NCBI RefSeq assembly: GCF_049116555.1
Contig: NZ_JAGDYT010000003.1
Span: 1-64,000 of the forward strand
Direction: 5' to 3'
Source: Maricaulis maris_C
GTDB taxonomy: Bacteria; Pseudomonadota; Alphaproteobacteria; Caulobacterales; Maricaulaceae
Length of the DNA stretch: 64,000 nucleotides
Part shown: in pieces, positions 1-8,757 of the stretch
Position numbering within the stretch: position 1 is the first letter of the stretch
Layout: the number at the start of each line of letters is the position of its first letter
Position numbers and translations under genes: made by a program
Notes under the pieces: model-generated
What the model was told of the DNA's origin: nothing
Database searches by the model: none
The model's input: only the letters and a program-made list of their open reading frames with translations

Positions 1-122
1 AGATCATGCGCCGCATCCTGCGCAAGATTGCCGAGAACGAGTTTGGCAATCTCGGTGACACGTCTACACTGGCTGACCCGGGCGTCGTCGACGACCTGAT
101 CGCAAACCGGAAGAATCGATGA
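1..122 (+). CDS. acs: acetyl-CoA synthetase, C-terminal end only (partial)
   Basis: The frame entering the window from the left (codons from base 3) reads IMRRILRKIAENEFGNLGDTS... and stops with TGA at 120-122. This is the conserved C-terminus of acetate-CoA ligase, which makes acetyl-CoA from acetate, ATP and CoA. The two bases before the first full codon are the end of a codon that, in the family, is the catalytic lysine of the SGK-IMRR motif, the residue inactivated by acetylation. The stop overlaps the start of the next gene (ATGA), so both are probably cotranscribed. Its position beside the glyoxylate-shunt genes fits growth on acetate or fatty acids. Only about 40 residues are visible. 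Confidence 0.9.
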   Translation, partial: IMRRILRKIAENEFGNLGDTSTLADPGVVDDLIANRKNR

Positions 123-640
123 AACGTGTTTTAGCGCTTGCCTCCACCACCGCCATGCTGGGTCTGTCAGCCTGTGCGACCGAGACGATACCCATGTGCC
201 GCGCGCCGATGAGCTACGAGATGGCAGCCTTCTCGGCGATTATCAGCCATAGCGAGACCGCCGTCGCAGACGCGATGGCGCCGGGCGCCCTGCAAAACGC
301 CTTTATCTCGCGTGACCCGATGGTGCGCAGTCATGTCTGGGGCGCCGACGGCAATACGCGCGGCACGGTAACCGGCATGCTCAGCCAGCCGCCGCTGTGC
401 ATCTTCGATGATCCGGGTTTCGTTGCGACGGAGGCCGCGCGCCAGATCCTGGTCTATCCGCAGCGCGCTCATGACCGGGTCGCCCCGCCCGTGGAAACTC
501 CGCTCCTCGACGCGCCCCTGCCCTGGGGCACCTATCGCGGCGACTACATGACCTGCCGTTTCGAACAGACCGCGACCGGCTGGAAGCTGGCCGACCTGTG
601 CGGCTATCGGATGCCCGGTTCCCCGGTTGCTACGGGCTGA
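119..640 (+). CDS. putative lipoprotein of unknown function
   Basis: 173 residues starting with a basic, hydrophobic signal peptide and a lipobox (LSAC, Cys19), so the mature protein should be lipid-anchored in the envelope. The start codon overlaps the stop of acetyl-CoA synthetase (ATGA), suggesting translational coupling. The mature part has four further cysteines (in PMCRAP, PLCIF, MTCRF and DLCGY) that could form two disulfides. I do not recognise the family. The gene converges on aceB with a shared terminator hairpin in between. Confidence 0.75.
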   Translation: MKRVLALASTTAMLGLSACATETIPMCRAPMSYEMAAFSAIISHSETAVADAMAPGALQNAFISRDPMVRSHVWGADGNTRGTVTGMLSQPPLCIFDDPGFVATEAARQILVYPQRAHDRVAPPVETPLLDAPLPWGTYRGDYMTCRFEQTATGWKLADLCGYRMPGSPVATG

Positions 641-647
641 ATGAAAT

Positions 648-689
648 GCGGGGTCCGGGCCGGTCTTTTCGACCTCGCCCGAACCCCGC
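648..689. terminator. hairpin between convergent genes
   Basis: Arms GCGGGGT (648-654) and ACCCCGC (683-689) are perfectly complementary, with further inner pairing around a TTTTC loop. It lies in the 86-bp gap between the convergent lipoprotein gene and aceB and probably terminates both. There is no clear U-tract. Confidence 0.55.
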
Positions 690-726
690 GCCTGAGACGA
701 CCAACCGTCATCAGCTCATCGAATGC

Positions 727-2370
727 CTAGTCCTCGAATTCCATCAGTTTCATCGGTGCCCTGAGTTCGGCCGTCAGGCGGTCATAGGCCGGCAGGGTCA
801 GGAATTCGGCGAACTCCGTCGACAGGACCAACTCGGTAAGGACTTCCGCAGCCGAACGGATACGATCGCACAGCTCGGTCTGGTCCGGCACCTCGTCCTG
901 GATCGCGGCGCAAATGTCCTCGATCTTGTTTTCCAGCATCGGACCGGTGAGCGCCGTGCCTTCAACTGTGGACCGGTCATAGGTTCGCCACTGCCAGAGC
1001 TGGGCCCGGGCGATCTCGGCGGTCGCCGCATCCTCCATCAGATTGCGGATCGGCACCGCACCGCGACCCCCGAGCCAGGCGGCGATATAGCGGATGGCGA
1101 CATCGATATTGTCGTCCACACCGGCATCGGTGATCACGCCTTCCGGGGCCTCGAGCAATTGCTGGGTGGTCACCGGACGGTCATGAGGGTCGGCCGGTCG
1201 CGCAAGCTGGTTGGGCCCCTTCATATGCGCGTCGAAGACCTCCATCGCCACCGGCACCAGGTCCGGGTGGGCGACCCAGGTGCCGTCATGGCCATTCTTC
1301 ACTTCGCGCAACTTGTCCTCACGGACCTTCTCCGTCGCGGCGGCATTGGCGTCCGGGTCATTCTTGACCGGGATGAAGGCCGACATGCCGCCCATCGCGT
1401 GGGCGCCACGGCGGTGACAGACCGCCACCACGCGCCGGGAATAGGCCGCCATGAAGGGCACGCTCATCGTCACCGCGGAGCGATCCGGCAGGACATGGTC
1501 GGGTCGTGACTTCAGACGTTTGATATAGCTGAAGATATAGTCCCAACGGCCACAATTGAGGCCGACGATATGGTCTTTCAACTCGTACAGGATCTCGTCC
1601 AGCTCGAAAGCGGCTGGCAGGGTCTCGATCAACACGGTCGCGCGCAGCGTACCGCGCTCCAGGCCCAGCTCGTCCTCGGCATGCTGGAGCACAAGGCTCC
1701 ACAAGCGCGCTTCCAGACGGCTTTCCAGCTTCGGCAGGTAGAAATACGGCGCCGTGCCGCGTTCCTTCAGGGCCGCGTGATTGTGGAAGACATAAAGGCC
1801 GAAATCGAACAGAGAGCCGGAAATGGCTTGACCATTCACCTGGACGTGGCGCTCATCAAGATGCCAGCCACGCGGCCGCACGATCAGGACTGCCGCATCA
1901 TCCTTGACCTGGTAGCGCTTGTTATTCTTCGGGTCGGTGAAATCAATCTCGCGCAAATTGGCATCGCGCAAATTGATCTGCCCTTCGACCAGGTTTGACC
2001 AGAGCGGCGCCGTGGCGTCCTCGAAATCGGCCATGAAACACTTGGCGCCGGAATTGAGCGCATTGACGACCATTTTGCGATCCACCGGACCGGTGATCTC
2101 GACGCGACGATCTTGCAGGTCGGCCGGAGCCGGGCGCACTTTCCACTCACCCGAGCGGATATCGACGGTCTCGTGCGGGAACATCAGCAAGGCGCCCTGG
2201 TCGAGCTCGGCCTGGCGTTCCTTGCGGTAGCGCAGCAGGGACTGGCGGCGCTTTTCGAAACGGCGGTGCAGGCCGGCCAGGAAGCCGAGGGCTTCATGGC
2301 TGAGAATATCGCGATAGCCGGGCTCGAGATGGCCGAGGACTTCGACGCCGGAGGGGGCAATGAGGGTCAT
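727..2370 (-). CDS. aceB: malate synthase A
   Basis: 547 residues, close to the usual length of about 530 for the A form. The enzyme condenses glyoxylate with acetyl-CoA to malate in the glyoxylate shunt. The protein has typical malate synthase A segments: an N-terminal region, the MADFEDATAPLW block, the RPRGWHL block, and HAMGGM(S)AFIP near residue 330. The start ATG at 2370 has AGGAGAATGAC just upstream. It lies 78 bp downstream of isocitrate lyase on the same strand and almost certainly shares its transcript. A strong hairpin in the gap may set the relative expression of the two genes. Confidence 0.96.
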   Translation of the reverse strand: MTLIAPSGVEVLGHLEPGYRDILSHEALGFLAGLHRRFEKRRQSLLRYRKERQAELDQGALLMFPHETVDIRSGEWKVRPAPADLQDRRVEITGPVDRKMVVNALNSGAKCFMADFEDATAPLWSNLVEGQINLRDANLREIDFTDPKNNKRYQVKDDAAVLIVRPRGWHLDERHVQVNGQAISGSLFDFGLYVFHNHAALKERGTAPYFYLPKLESRLEARLWSLVLQHAEDELGLERGTLRATVLIETLPAAFELDEILYELKDHIVGLNCGRWDYIFSYIKRLKSRPDHVLPDRSAVTMSVPFMAAYSRRVVAVCHRRGAHAMGGMSAFIPVKNDPDANAAATEKVREDKLREVKNGHDGTWVAHPDLVPVAMEVFDAHMKGPNQLARPADPHDRPVTTQQLLEAPEGVITDAGVDDNIDVAIRYIAAWLGGRGAVPIRNLMEDAATAEIARAQLWQWRTYDRSTVEGTALTGPMLENKIEDICAAIQDEVPDQTELCDRIRSAAEVLTELVLSTEFAEFLTLPAYDRLTAELRAPMKLMEFED

Positions 2371-2397
2371 GTCATTCTCCTGTTGCTGGAGACAAGA

Positions 2398-2428
2398 CCG
2401 GGGTGCGTTCGGAGGGACCGCACCCCGG
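2398..2428 (-). other. intercistronic hairpin between aceA and aceB
   Basis: Perfect 10-bp inverted repeat, CCGGGGTGCG (2398-2407) and CGCACCCCGG (2419-2428), with an 11-nt loop. It sits between two genes of one presumed operon and has no U-tract, so it is more likely an mRNA processing or stability element or partial attenuator than a full terminator. Confidence 0.5.
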
Positions 2429-2448
2429 CAAAGGCAGTGAGTAAGGCG

Positions 2449-3735
<1,287 letters not shown>

Positions 3736-3845
3736 TTTTATCTCCGTTCCGGCTCGGCCGGTTCTGGGTGATCAGGATTGCCCCAAAACTGTCAAACGGA
3801 ACGGTGGGTGTCGATATCGCTTTTCCTATAAAGAGGTTTGCGTGT

Positions 3846-3880
3846 AAGTTACATACATTGTGCGACTGTAACTTTGTAAA
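3846..3880. promoter_or_regulatory. candidate ScfR/RamB operator dyad
   Basis: AAGTTACA (3846-3853) and TGTAACTT (3867-3874) form a perfect 8-bp inverted repeat with a 13-bp spacer. The right half extends to AACTTTGTAAA (3870-3880), which resembles the RamB box of corynebacteria (AACTTTGCAAA, from memory). It lies between divergent aceA and the RamB/ScfR-like gene and ends 13 bp before that gene's start, so it could serve both control of aceA and autoregulation. Confidence 0.5.
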
Positions 3881-3893
3881 TTTTGGTACAAGC

Positions 3894-5324
3894 ATGAGTG
3901 ACAACCAGGCCTTCGAAAAGATCTTTGCCGGCGCGCGCCTGCGCCGCCTGCGACGCGAGCGCGGCATGACCCAGGCCGAGGCGGCGGAAGCCCTAGGCCT
4001 GTCAGCCAGCTATCTCAACCTGCTTGAGCGCAATCAACGCCCGGTGACGGCCCGCGTCCTCCTCGCCCTCGCCGATGCCTTTGATGTCGATGTGCGCAGC
4101 TTTGCCAATGAGAGCGACCGGCAATTGATCGCCGACCTCACTGAGGCGGCAGCCGACCCGGTACTTTCCGGCCTCGAGCTCGACCGGATGGAGCTCAATG
4201 AGCTGGCCGACAGTCAGCCGCGCGCCGCCGAGGCTCTCACCCGCCTGTTCCAGTCCTATCGGGAAATGGCAACCGCCACTGCCGATCTTGCCACCCGCAT
4301 GTCCGGCCCCGGCGCGACGACCGGTGGCCCCGGCGCCATTCTGGAATCAGTCCGCAACGCCATTGACGCCCATCACAATCATTTCCCGGAACTGGAAGAG
4401 GCCGCCGAAACCTTGTGTGAACGCGCCGGCCTGCGCAGCCGCAATCGTGACAAGGCCCTGGCCACTTATCTGCAGGACCAGCATGGTTTCACCGTGCGGG
4501 TGCTTGATGAGGACGTCATGGCCGGCGCGCGCCGCCGACTGGATTTCCACGGTCGGCGTCTGCTGTTGTCCGAAACCATCGCGCCCGCATCGCGGGGCTT
4601 CCACATCGCCGTGGTCCTGGCCTCGTTGGAGCAGGCCGAGCTGCTGGATCGCCTGTGCGACCGGATTTCCCTGCCCTCAGCCGAGGGGCGGCGCCTCCTG
4701 CGCATCGGCCTGGCCAATTACTTCGCCGGCGCCGTGCAGATGCCCTACGCCGCTTTCCACACGGTCGCCGAAGGCAGTCGCTATCACCTGGGCGTGCTGC
4801 AACGGCGTTTCGAGGTCAGCTATGAACAGGCCTGCCATCGCCTGACCACGCTGCAGCGGCCGGGCGCGCGTGGCCTGCCCTTTTTCATGATCCGGGTCGA
4901 TGCGGCGGGCAATGTCTCCAAACGCTTTGGCGGCGGCATCATGCCCTTTGCCCGGGCCGGCGGTGGCTGCCCGAAATGGAATCTCTACGACGCCCTGCGC
5001 CTGCCCGAGCGCATTCTGGCCCAGGCCTTCGAACTGCCCGACGGCACCCGCATGCTGTCGCTCGCCCGCGGCCAGTCAACGCAAGGCCCCACGGGCCAAC
5101 CACCGACCCTGCATGCCATCGCGCTGGGTTGTGACTGGGACAATGCCGGCAAGGTCGCTCATGCCGACGGGATGAGCGACACCATCCCCGCCGCGATCGG
5201 CCTCGCCTGCCGCCTGTGCGACCGCGAGGACTGCGCCCAGCGCGCCTTCCCACCCCTCAACCGCAAACTCACCATGGACCCGCACCAGCTGCGGGCGTCG
5301 CCTTATGCGTTCGGGCAGGATTGA
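3894..5324 (+). CDS. XRE-family short-chain fatty acyl-CoA regulator (ScfR/RamB type)
   Basis: 476 residues. An XRE-type helix-turn-helix lies at about residues 12-65 (MTQAEAAEALGLSASYLNLLE), followed by an IrrE/M78-like middle region and a C-terminal domain typical of short-chain fatty acyl-CoA responsive regulators. The C-terminus carries a cysteine cluster, CRLCDREDC. An in-frame upstream start at 3768 exists, but the ATG at 3894 begins the conserved region, so the upstream part is treated as leader. Relatives such as RamB control acetate and glyoxylate-cycle genes; here the gene is divergent from aceA, so it is the likely regulator of aceAB and perhaps acs. I infer an acyl-CoA ligand from the family. 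Confidence 0.88.
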   Translation: MSDNQAFEKIFAGARLRRLRRERGMTQAEAAEALGLSASYLNLLERNQRPVTARVLLALADAFDVDVRSFANESDRQLIADLTEAAADPVLSGLELDRMELNELADSQPRAAEALTRLFQSYREMATATADLATRMSGPGATTGGPGAILESVRNAIDAHHNHFPELEEAAETLCERAGLRSRNRDKALATYLQDQHGFTVRVLDEDVMAGARRRLDFHGRRLLLSETIAPASRGFHIAVVLASLEQAELLDRLCDRISLPSAEGRRLLRIGLANYFAGAVQMPYAAFHTVAEGSRYHLGVLQRRFEVSYEQACHRLTTLQRPGARGLPFFMIRVDAAGNVSKRFGGGIMPFARAGGGCPKWNLYDALRLPERILAQAFELPDGTRMLSLARGQSTQGPTGQPPTLHAIALGCDWDNAGKVAHADGMSDTIPAAIGLACRLCDREDCAQRAFPPLNRKLTMDPHQLRASPYAFGQD

Positions 5325-5414
5325 ATTCGCGGCCATCGAAACGTTCTGATCGGAAGCGCTGCGCGCGCTCCGCCATGGCCCCCTTGCCGCTGGCCAAGCT
5401 GCCTCACCGCTCCT

Positions 5415-5431
5415 ATATTCATTTTGAATAT
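5415..5431. promoter_or_regulatory. palindromic operator upstream of parDE
   Basis: ATATTCATTTTGAATAT is a perfect 7-bp inverted repeat with a 3-bp spacer, ending 14 bp before the parD start. ParD antitoxins autorepress through such sites, so this is the probable operator. Confidence 0.6.
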
Positions 5432-5445
5432 CTCGGAGCGCAAAC

Positions 5446-5694
5446 ATGGCATCGACCAGCCTGTCCCTCGGTCCCCATTGGGAATCCTATATCCGCGAAG
5501 AGGTGGCGAGTGGCCGCTATGGAACGGCCAGCGAAGTCGTGCGGGCAGCCCTGCGGGAGCTGGAGGGCCGCGGCGCGCGACTTGCCGCCCTGCAACGCCA
5601 TGTCCGTGAAGGGCTTGGCGAGGCGGACCAGGAATCCTTCGTAGATGATTACGACATCGAGACGATCATCGCCGAGGCCGGGCGAGAGGCATGA
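5446..5694 (+). CDS. parD: ParD-family antitoxin
   Basis: 82 residues with the ribbon-helix-helix layout of ParD/CopG proteins: a short N-terminal strand (TSLSLGPHWES), then YIREEVASGRYGTASEVVRAALRELE split over two helices, and an acidic C-terminal tail that would wrap the toxin. The gene precedes parE with an ATGA overlap, the normal antitoxin-first order. The palindrome at 5415-5431 is its likely autoregulatory site. The role is neutralising ParE and repressing the operon. Confidence 0.92.
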   Translation: MASTSLSLGPHWESYIREEVASGRYGTASEVVRAALRELEGRGARLAALQRHVREGLGEADQESFVDDYDIETIIAEAGREA

Positions 5695-5981
5695 CACTCC
5701 GGGTGCGGCTTACGCCGCGCGCTGTTGCTGATATCAAGGCCATCGCTCGCTACACCACAAAGAATTGGGGCCATGCGCAGTGTCAGAGTTATTTGCGCAG
5801 CCTGGACGATCGCATCAGATGGCTTGCCGAACACCCGCCTTCCGGACGCGCACGCAACGACATCGCCGACAATTCGCGTTCATACCGCCACAACGCGCAT
5901 ATCGTTTTCTATCGCATCAGTCCCAACGGAATGGATGTCCTCGCGGTCGTCCATGGCGCCATGGATATCGATGGAGTCTGA
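5691..5981 (+). CDS. parE: ParE/RelE-family toxin
   Basis: 96 residues with the RelE/ParE fold pattern: RLTPRAVADIKAIARYT at the N-terminus, the LAEHPPSGRARNDI loop, and YRISPNGMDVLAVVHGAMD at the end. Family members poison DNA gyrase (ParE) or cleave mRNA (RelE); sequence features favour ParE, partly because the partner is ParD. The start overlaps the parD stop by 4 nt. The gene appears intact. Confidence 0.92.
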   Translation: MTLRVRLTPRAVADIKAIARYTTKNWGHAQCQSYLRSLDDRIRWLAEHPPSGRARNDIADNSRSYRHNAHIVFYRISPNGMDVLAVVHGAMDIDGV

Positions 5982-6002
5982 CCCAGCCCCCCCAAAAGAA
6001 AA

Positions 6003-6025
6003 GGGCCCCGCATGATGCGGAGCCC
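6003..6025 (-). terminator. terminator of the diiron protein gene
   Basis: Arms GGGCCCCGCAT and ATGCGGAGCCC pair with a single mismatch. Read on the minus strand, the stem is followed by TTTTCTTTT, so it is a good rho-independent terminator for the gene ending at 6059. It also lies just after parE. Confidence 0.7.
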
Positions 6026-6058
6026 CAGTCCGGGATACAGTGGTGTGAGGCAGCCGGC

Positions 6059-7150
6059 CTACTCGGCCAGCCCACCGACGGCATGCACATAGGCGGTTCG
6101 CACGTCCTGGTGCTTGATGGTGTCGAGCTCCTTGGCGATTTCCTCGTCCTGCTTGGCGAGGGCGTCGAGATCCTGATCGGCATAGTGCAAGACGCCCATA
6201 TCGGCGTAAGCGGCCTGAATCTTCGGACCCCACAGGCCGATATCCTTGACCACCGGAACGATGCGCTGGAACAGCAATGTGCGGAAAAGCTTGTTCATTT
6301 CTGACTGCTCGGCCCAGGCCACACATTCCTCAACCGGCAAGCCCATGACTTCATAGACTTCCCGTGCCTGGAAGCGATCACGCATGTGGTAGCAGGCCTC
6401 GACGAGGAATTCCTCACGTTCGGCGCGCTCGGCATCGGTGAGGTGCGGATAGTAATCGCGCAGGGACAGGCGACCAAAGGCGACATGGCGCGCCTCGTCT
6501 TCCATCACATAGGCATTGACCATCTTGGCAAGCGGGTTCTGGGCGATATCGCGGATCGTGCCAAAGGCGGCCAGGGCCAGGCCCTCAATGACAACCTGCA
6601 TGGCCAGATAGGTGAAGTCCCAGCGGCTGTCGCGCAGGGCCTGATCGACCAGCTGGCGCAGCGGTTCGGTCATCGGATAGGCGACGCCGAATTTCTGCAT
6701 CAGCTTCTTGTAGGCCTCGACATGGCGGGCCTCGTCCATCACCTGGGTCGCGGCGTAGAATTTCGCGTCCAGATCCGGCACCGATTCGACGATCTTGGCG
6801 GCACAGATCAGCGCGGCCTGCTCGCCCTGCATGAATTGCGAGATATTCCAGGCCTGGGCGTGACGACGGAACTCGATCCGTTCCTTCTTCGTCATCTTCT
6901 CCCACATCGGGGAGCCGTGGAGCGCGATGCCCTCGTCAGGCAGCTGCATCGGATTTTCGGGGTCGAGCTCGAGGGTCCAGTCAATGCGGTTGACCGCATC
7001 CCACTGCATGTCCTTGCCCTTTTGATACAGGTGCATGAGGGTCGAGCGACCTTCATCATACTCGAAGTCAAAAGTGGCGTTGAACTGTTCCGGAATCGAC
7101 CAGTGCCTGTCGATATCCGGCATTGGATAGAGATCGCGAAGCGATGCCAT
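6059..7150 (-). CDS. ferritin-like diiron protein (R2/oxygenase-like)
   Basis: 363 residues, mostly helical. A complete six-ligand diiron set is visible: Glu110 (QGEQAA), Glu140 and His143 (DEARH), Glu189 (VIEGLA), Glu219 and His222 (DEARH). This two-ExxH arrangement is that of ferritin-like oxygenases, desaturases and ribonucleotide reductase R2-like oxidases. The start at 7150 (MASLRDLY) has a GGGAGGAAA site; a longer in-frame start at 7252 lacks one. It stands alone on the minus strand but carries the same GTGAAC operator as the neighbouring hydroxylase and GMC operons, so it may be a redox or hydroxylating component of that pathway. The substrate is unknown. Confidence 0.85.
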   Translation of the reverse strand: MASLRDLYPMPDIDRHWSIPEQFNATFDFEYDEGRSTLMHLYQKGKDMQWDAVNRIDWTLELDPENPMQLPDEGIALHGSPMWEKMTKKERIEFRRHAQAWNISQFMQGEQAALICAAKIVESVPDLDAKFYAATQVMDEARHVEAYKKLMQKFGVAYPMTEPLRQLVDQALRDSRWDFTYLAMQVVIEGLALAAFGTIRDIAQNPLAKMVNAYVMEDEARHVAFGRLSLRDYYPHLTDAERAEREEFLVEACYHMRDRFQAREVYEVMGLPVEECVAWAEQSEMNKLFRTLLFQRIVPVVKDIGLWGPKIQAAYADMGVLHYADQDLDALAKQDEEIAKELDTIKHQDVRTAYVHAVGGLAE

Positions 7151-7219
7151 GGCGCGTTTCCTCCCCAGGAGCGACCAAACGTGTCTCGTGCGGGTGCGTT
7201 TATCGCACACAGCGCTTTG

Positions 7220-7234
7220 GTGAACAACGTTCAC
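7220..7234. promoter_or_regulatory. operator site 1, GTGAAC-AAC-GTTCAC
   Basis: Perfect 6-bp inverted repeat with a 3-bp spacer, 70 bp upstream of the diiron protein start. The same motif recurs at 8741-8757 and 11689-11705, with weaker versions at 11539-11553 and 20293-20308. The shape fits a TetR-type repressor, but no such regulator is encoded in the window. Confidence 0.7.
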
Positions 7235-7309
7235 AACACAAACGTGAGTCATATTCCTGTTTTTGGCAAGGGGGAATCGGCAACCGGTTTTGAGAAAATG
7301 AAGCAGGCC

Positions 7310-8245
7310 CTACTCGGCGGCTTCTGCCGTTTCGGCCTCTTCCGCCTGGCGCGCCTTCCAGCGGGCGAGGATCTGGGTCGAGGTTTCGCGGGAACCGTCC
7401 GGCGACCATCCGGGCGGGGCGAGCAGGTAAAGGGCGGCGTGCCGGATTGATTTGGCACCGGCCATGTCCCGCACGATCGCCAGCCATTCGTGGAAGCAGA
7501 CCTTGATGGGGTTGTAGGTGCCGAGATTCTTCACGATGCCATAGCGGCAGGGCTCCGACTCCAGCTCCGCCTGGAAGGTCCCGAACATCTTGTCCCAGAT
7601 GATGAAGATGCCGGCGTAATTGCGATCGAGATAGAGCGGGTTGGTGGCGTGGTGGACCCGATGGTGGGACGGGGTGTTGAAGACCGCTTCAAACCAGGCC
7701 GGGCACTTCTTGATCGCCTCGGTGTGGATCCAGAACTGGTAGATCAGGTTGAGCGCGCCGACGAAGGCGACCAGGGCGGGGTGGAAGCCGAGAAAGACCA
7801 TGGCCGAACCCAGCCACAGGAATTTCAGCGTGAAGGGGCTGATCCAGGGCTGTCGCAGGGCCGTGGTCAGATTGTAGTGCTGGGACGAGTGATGGACCAC
7901 ATGATCGGCCCAGAACCAGCGCACGGTATGGGCGAAACGATGCGACCAGTAATACAGGAAATCATCAAGGAAGATCGCAACAACCCAGACCCACCAGGCG
8001 AAGGAAATATCCATCAGCCGGTGCTCATAGACGAAGACCGACCAGCCTCCCAGCAGCAGGCCGAAAATGATGCTGGAGACATTATTGCCCAACCCCATGA
8101 TCAGACTGGCAGCGGTGTCGCGCGTCTCGAACCGGGTCTTCCCGGTCAGGCGCGCATGAATCATCTCGGCGAAGACGGAGATGGTGAAAAAGGGAATCGC
8201 CAGGGTGATGGGGTTCCAGGTTTCGACAAAAGCCGGCACGTCCAT
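7310..8245 (-). CDS. fatty acid hydroxylase / sterol desaturase family protein
   Basis: 311 residues, an integral membrane non-haem diiron oxygenase. The histidine motifs of the superfamily are all present: HRFAH (about residue 102), HVVHH (about 115), and HHRVHH (about 198). About five membrane segments surround them, in the order typical of the family (sterol C5-desaturases, alkylglycerol monooxygenase, fatty acid hydroxylases). It starts 2 nt after the stop of the upstream small membrane protein, so the two form an operon. The neighbouring alcohol and aldehyde dehydrogenase operon suggests it hydroxylates a lipid or alkyl chain; the actual substrate cannot be read from the sequence. Confidence 0.88.
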   Translation of the reverse strand: MDVPAFVETWNPITLAIPFFTISVFAEMIHARLTGKTRFETRDTAASLIMGLGNNVSSIIFGLLLGGWSVFVYEHRLMDISFAWWVWVVAIFLDDFLYYWSHRFAHTVRWFWADHVVHHSSQHYNLTTALRQPWISPFTLKFLWLGSAMVFLGFHPALVAFVGALNLIYQFWIHTEAIKKCPAWFEAVFNTPSHHRVHHATNPLYLDRNYAGIFIIWDKMFGTFQAELESEPCRYGIVKNLGTYNPIKVCFHEWLAIVRDMAGAKSIRHAALYLLAPPGWSPDGSRETSTQILARWKARQAEEAETAEAAE

Positions 8246-8247
8246 GC

Positions 8248-8676
8248 TCAGGTCCTCTCCGGTCCGGCCAGCGCGGACAGCCTGTCTTTCCAGGCGCTGG
8301 CGGTCTCGGCTGTTTCAAATTCAAGATGGGCTGGGGCGAAGACGAAATCATTCAGACGCACGCGCAGGCCGGTCTCCCCTTCCGCGCTGACCTCGCGGAT
8401 CATGCCCGGCGTCAGATAGCGGATCACGAAGTCACTGCCTCGCGCAACAAGAAGACCGAGGCAATCGCCGGCGCGCGAGACGACCAGGGCGCCCTGCCCG
8501 TCCTTTGCCAGAACCGCATCCGCCGCCTCGAAGCCAACGCGGTCCGCATCAAGCCTTGCCGCCGCCTCGTCGATATCGGCGAGGCGTGCCTTCGGACTGA
8601 TTCCAAGGCTCGCATTGACAAAGACCATGGCGCTGACGCCGAGGATGGACCCGAGCAGAAGCAGGGCAATTCCCAT
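8248..8676 (-). CDS. small membrane-anchored protein, unknown function
   Basis: 142 residues: one N-terminal hydrophobic segment (about residues 2-24) followed by a soluble alpha/beta-looking domain. I do not recognise a family. It is the first gene of a two-gene unit with the hydroxylase (2-nt gap), so it may be an accessory or anchor protein. Its start at 8676 has GGAG about 9 nt upstream. The operator at 8741-8757 lies about 65 bp upstream, and the TonB-receptor terminator hairpin lies within its leader. Confidence 0.7.
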   Translation of the reverse strand: MGIALLLLGSILGVSAMVFVNASLGISPKARLADIDEAAARLDADRVGFEAADAVLAKDGQGALVVSRAGDCLGLLVARGSDFVIRYLTPGMIREVSAEGETGLRVRLNDFVFAPAHLEFETAETASAWKDRLSALAGPERT

Positions 8677-8700
8677 GACAGACTCCGTGTCACACGAAAA

Positions 8701-8727
8701 CGGGCGGGACCCAAAAGGTCCCGCCCG
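8701..8727 (-). terminator. terminator of the TonB receptor gene, within the leader of the next unit
   Basis: CGGGCGGGACC (8701-8711) and GGTCCCGCCCG (8717-8727) form a perfect 11-bp stem with a CAAAA loop. On the minus strand it is followed by TTTT. It ends the TonB receptor transcript but also lies between the next operator/promoter and the gene starting at 8676. Confidence 0.8.
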
Positions 8728-8740
8728 CCATCATACGCTT

Positions 8741-8757
8741 ATTTGAACGCTGTTCAC
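8741..8757. promoter_or_regulatory. operator site 2, with a possible promoter on the minus strand
   Basis: On the minus strand this reads GTGAACAGCGTTCAAAT, identical over 17 nt to the site at 11689-11705. On that strand GTGAAC could be the -35 and TATGAT (just downstream, 16-nt spacer) the -10 of a promoter for the gene at 8676, placing the operator over the -35. The site touches the TonB receptor stop codon. Confidence 0.6.
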
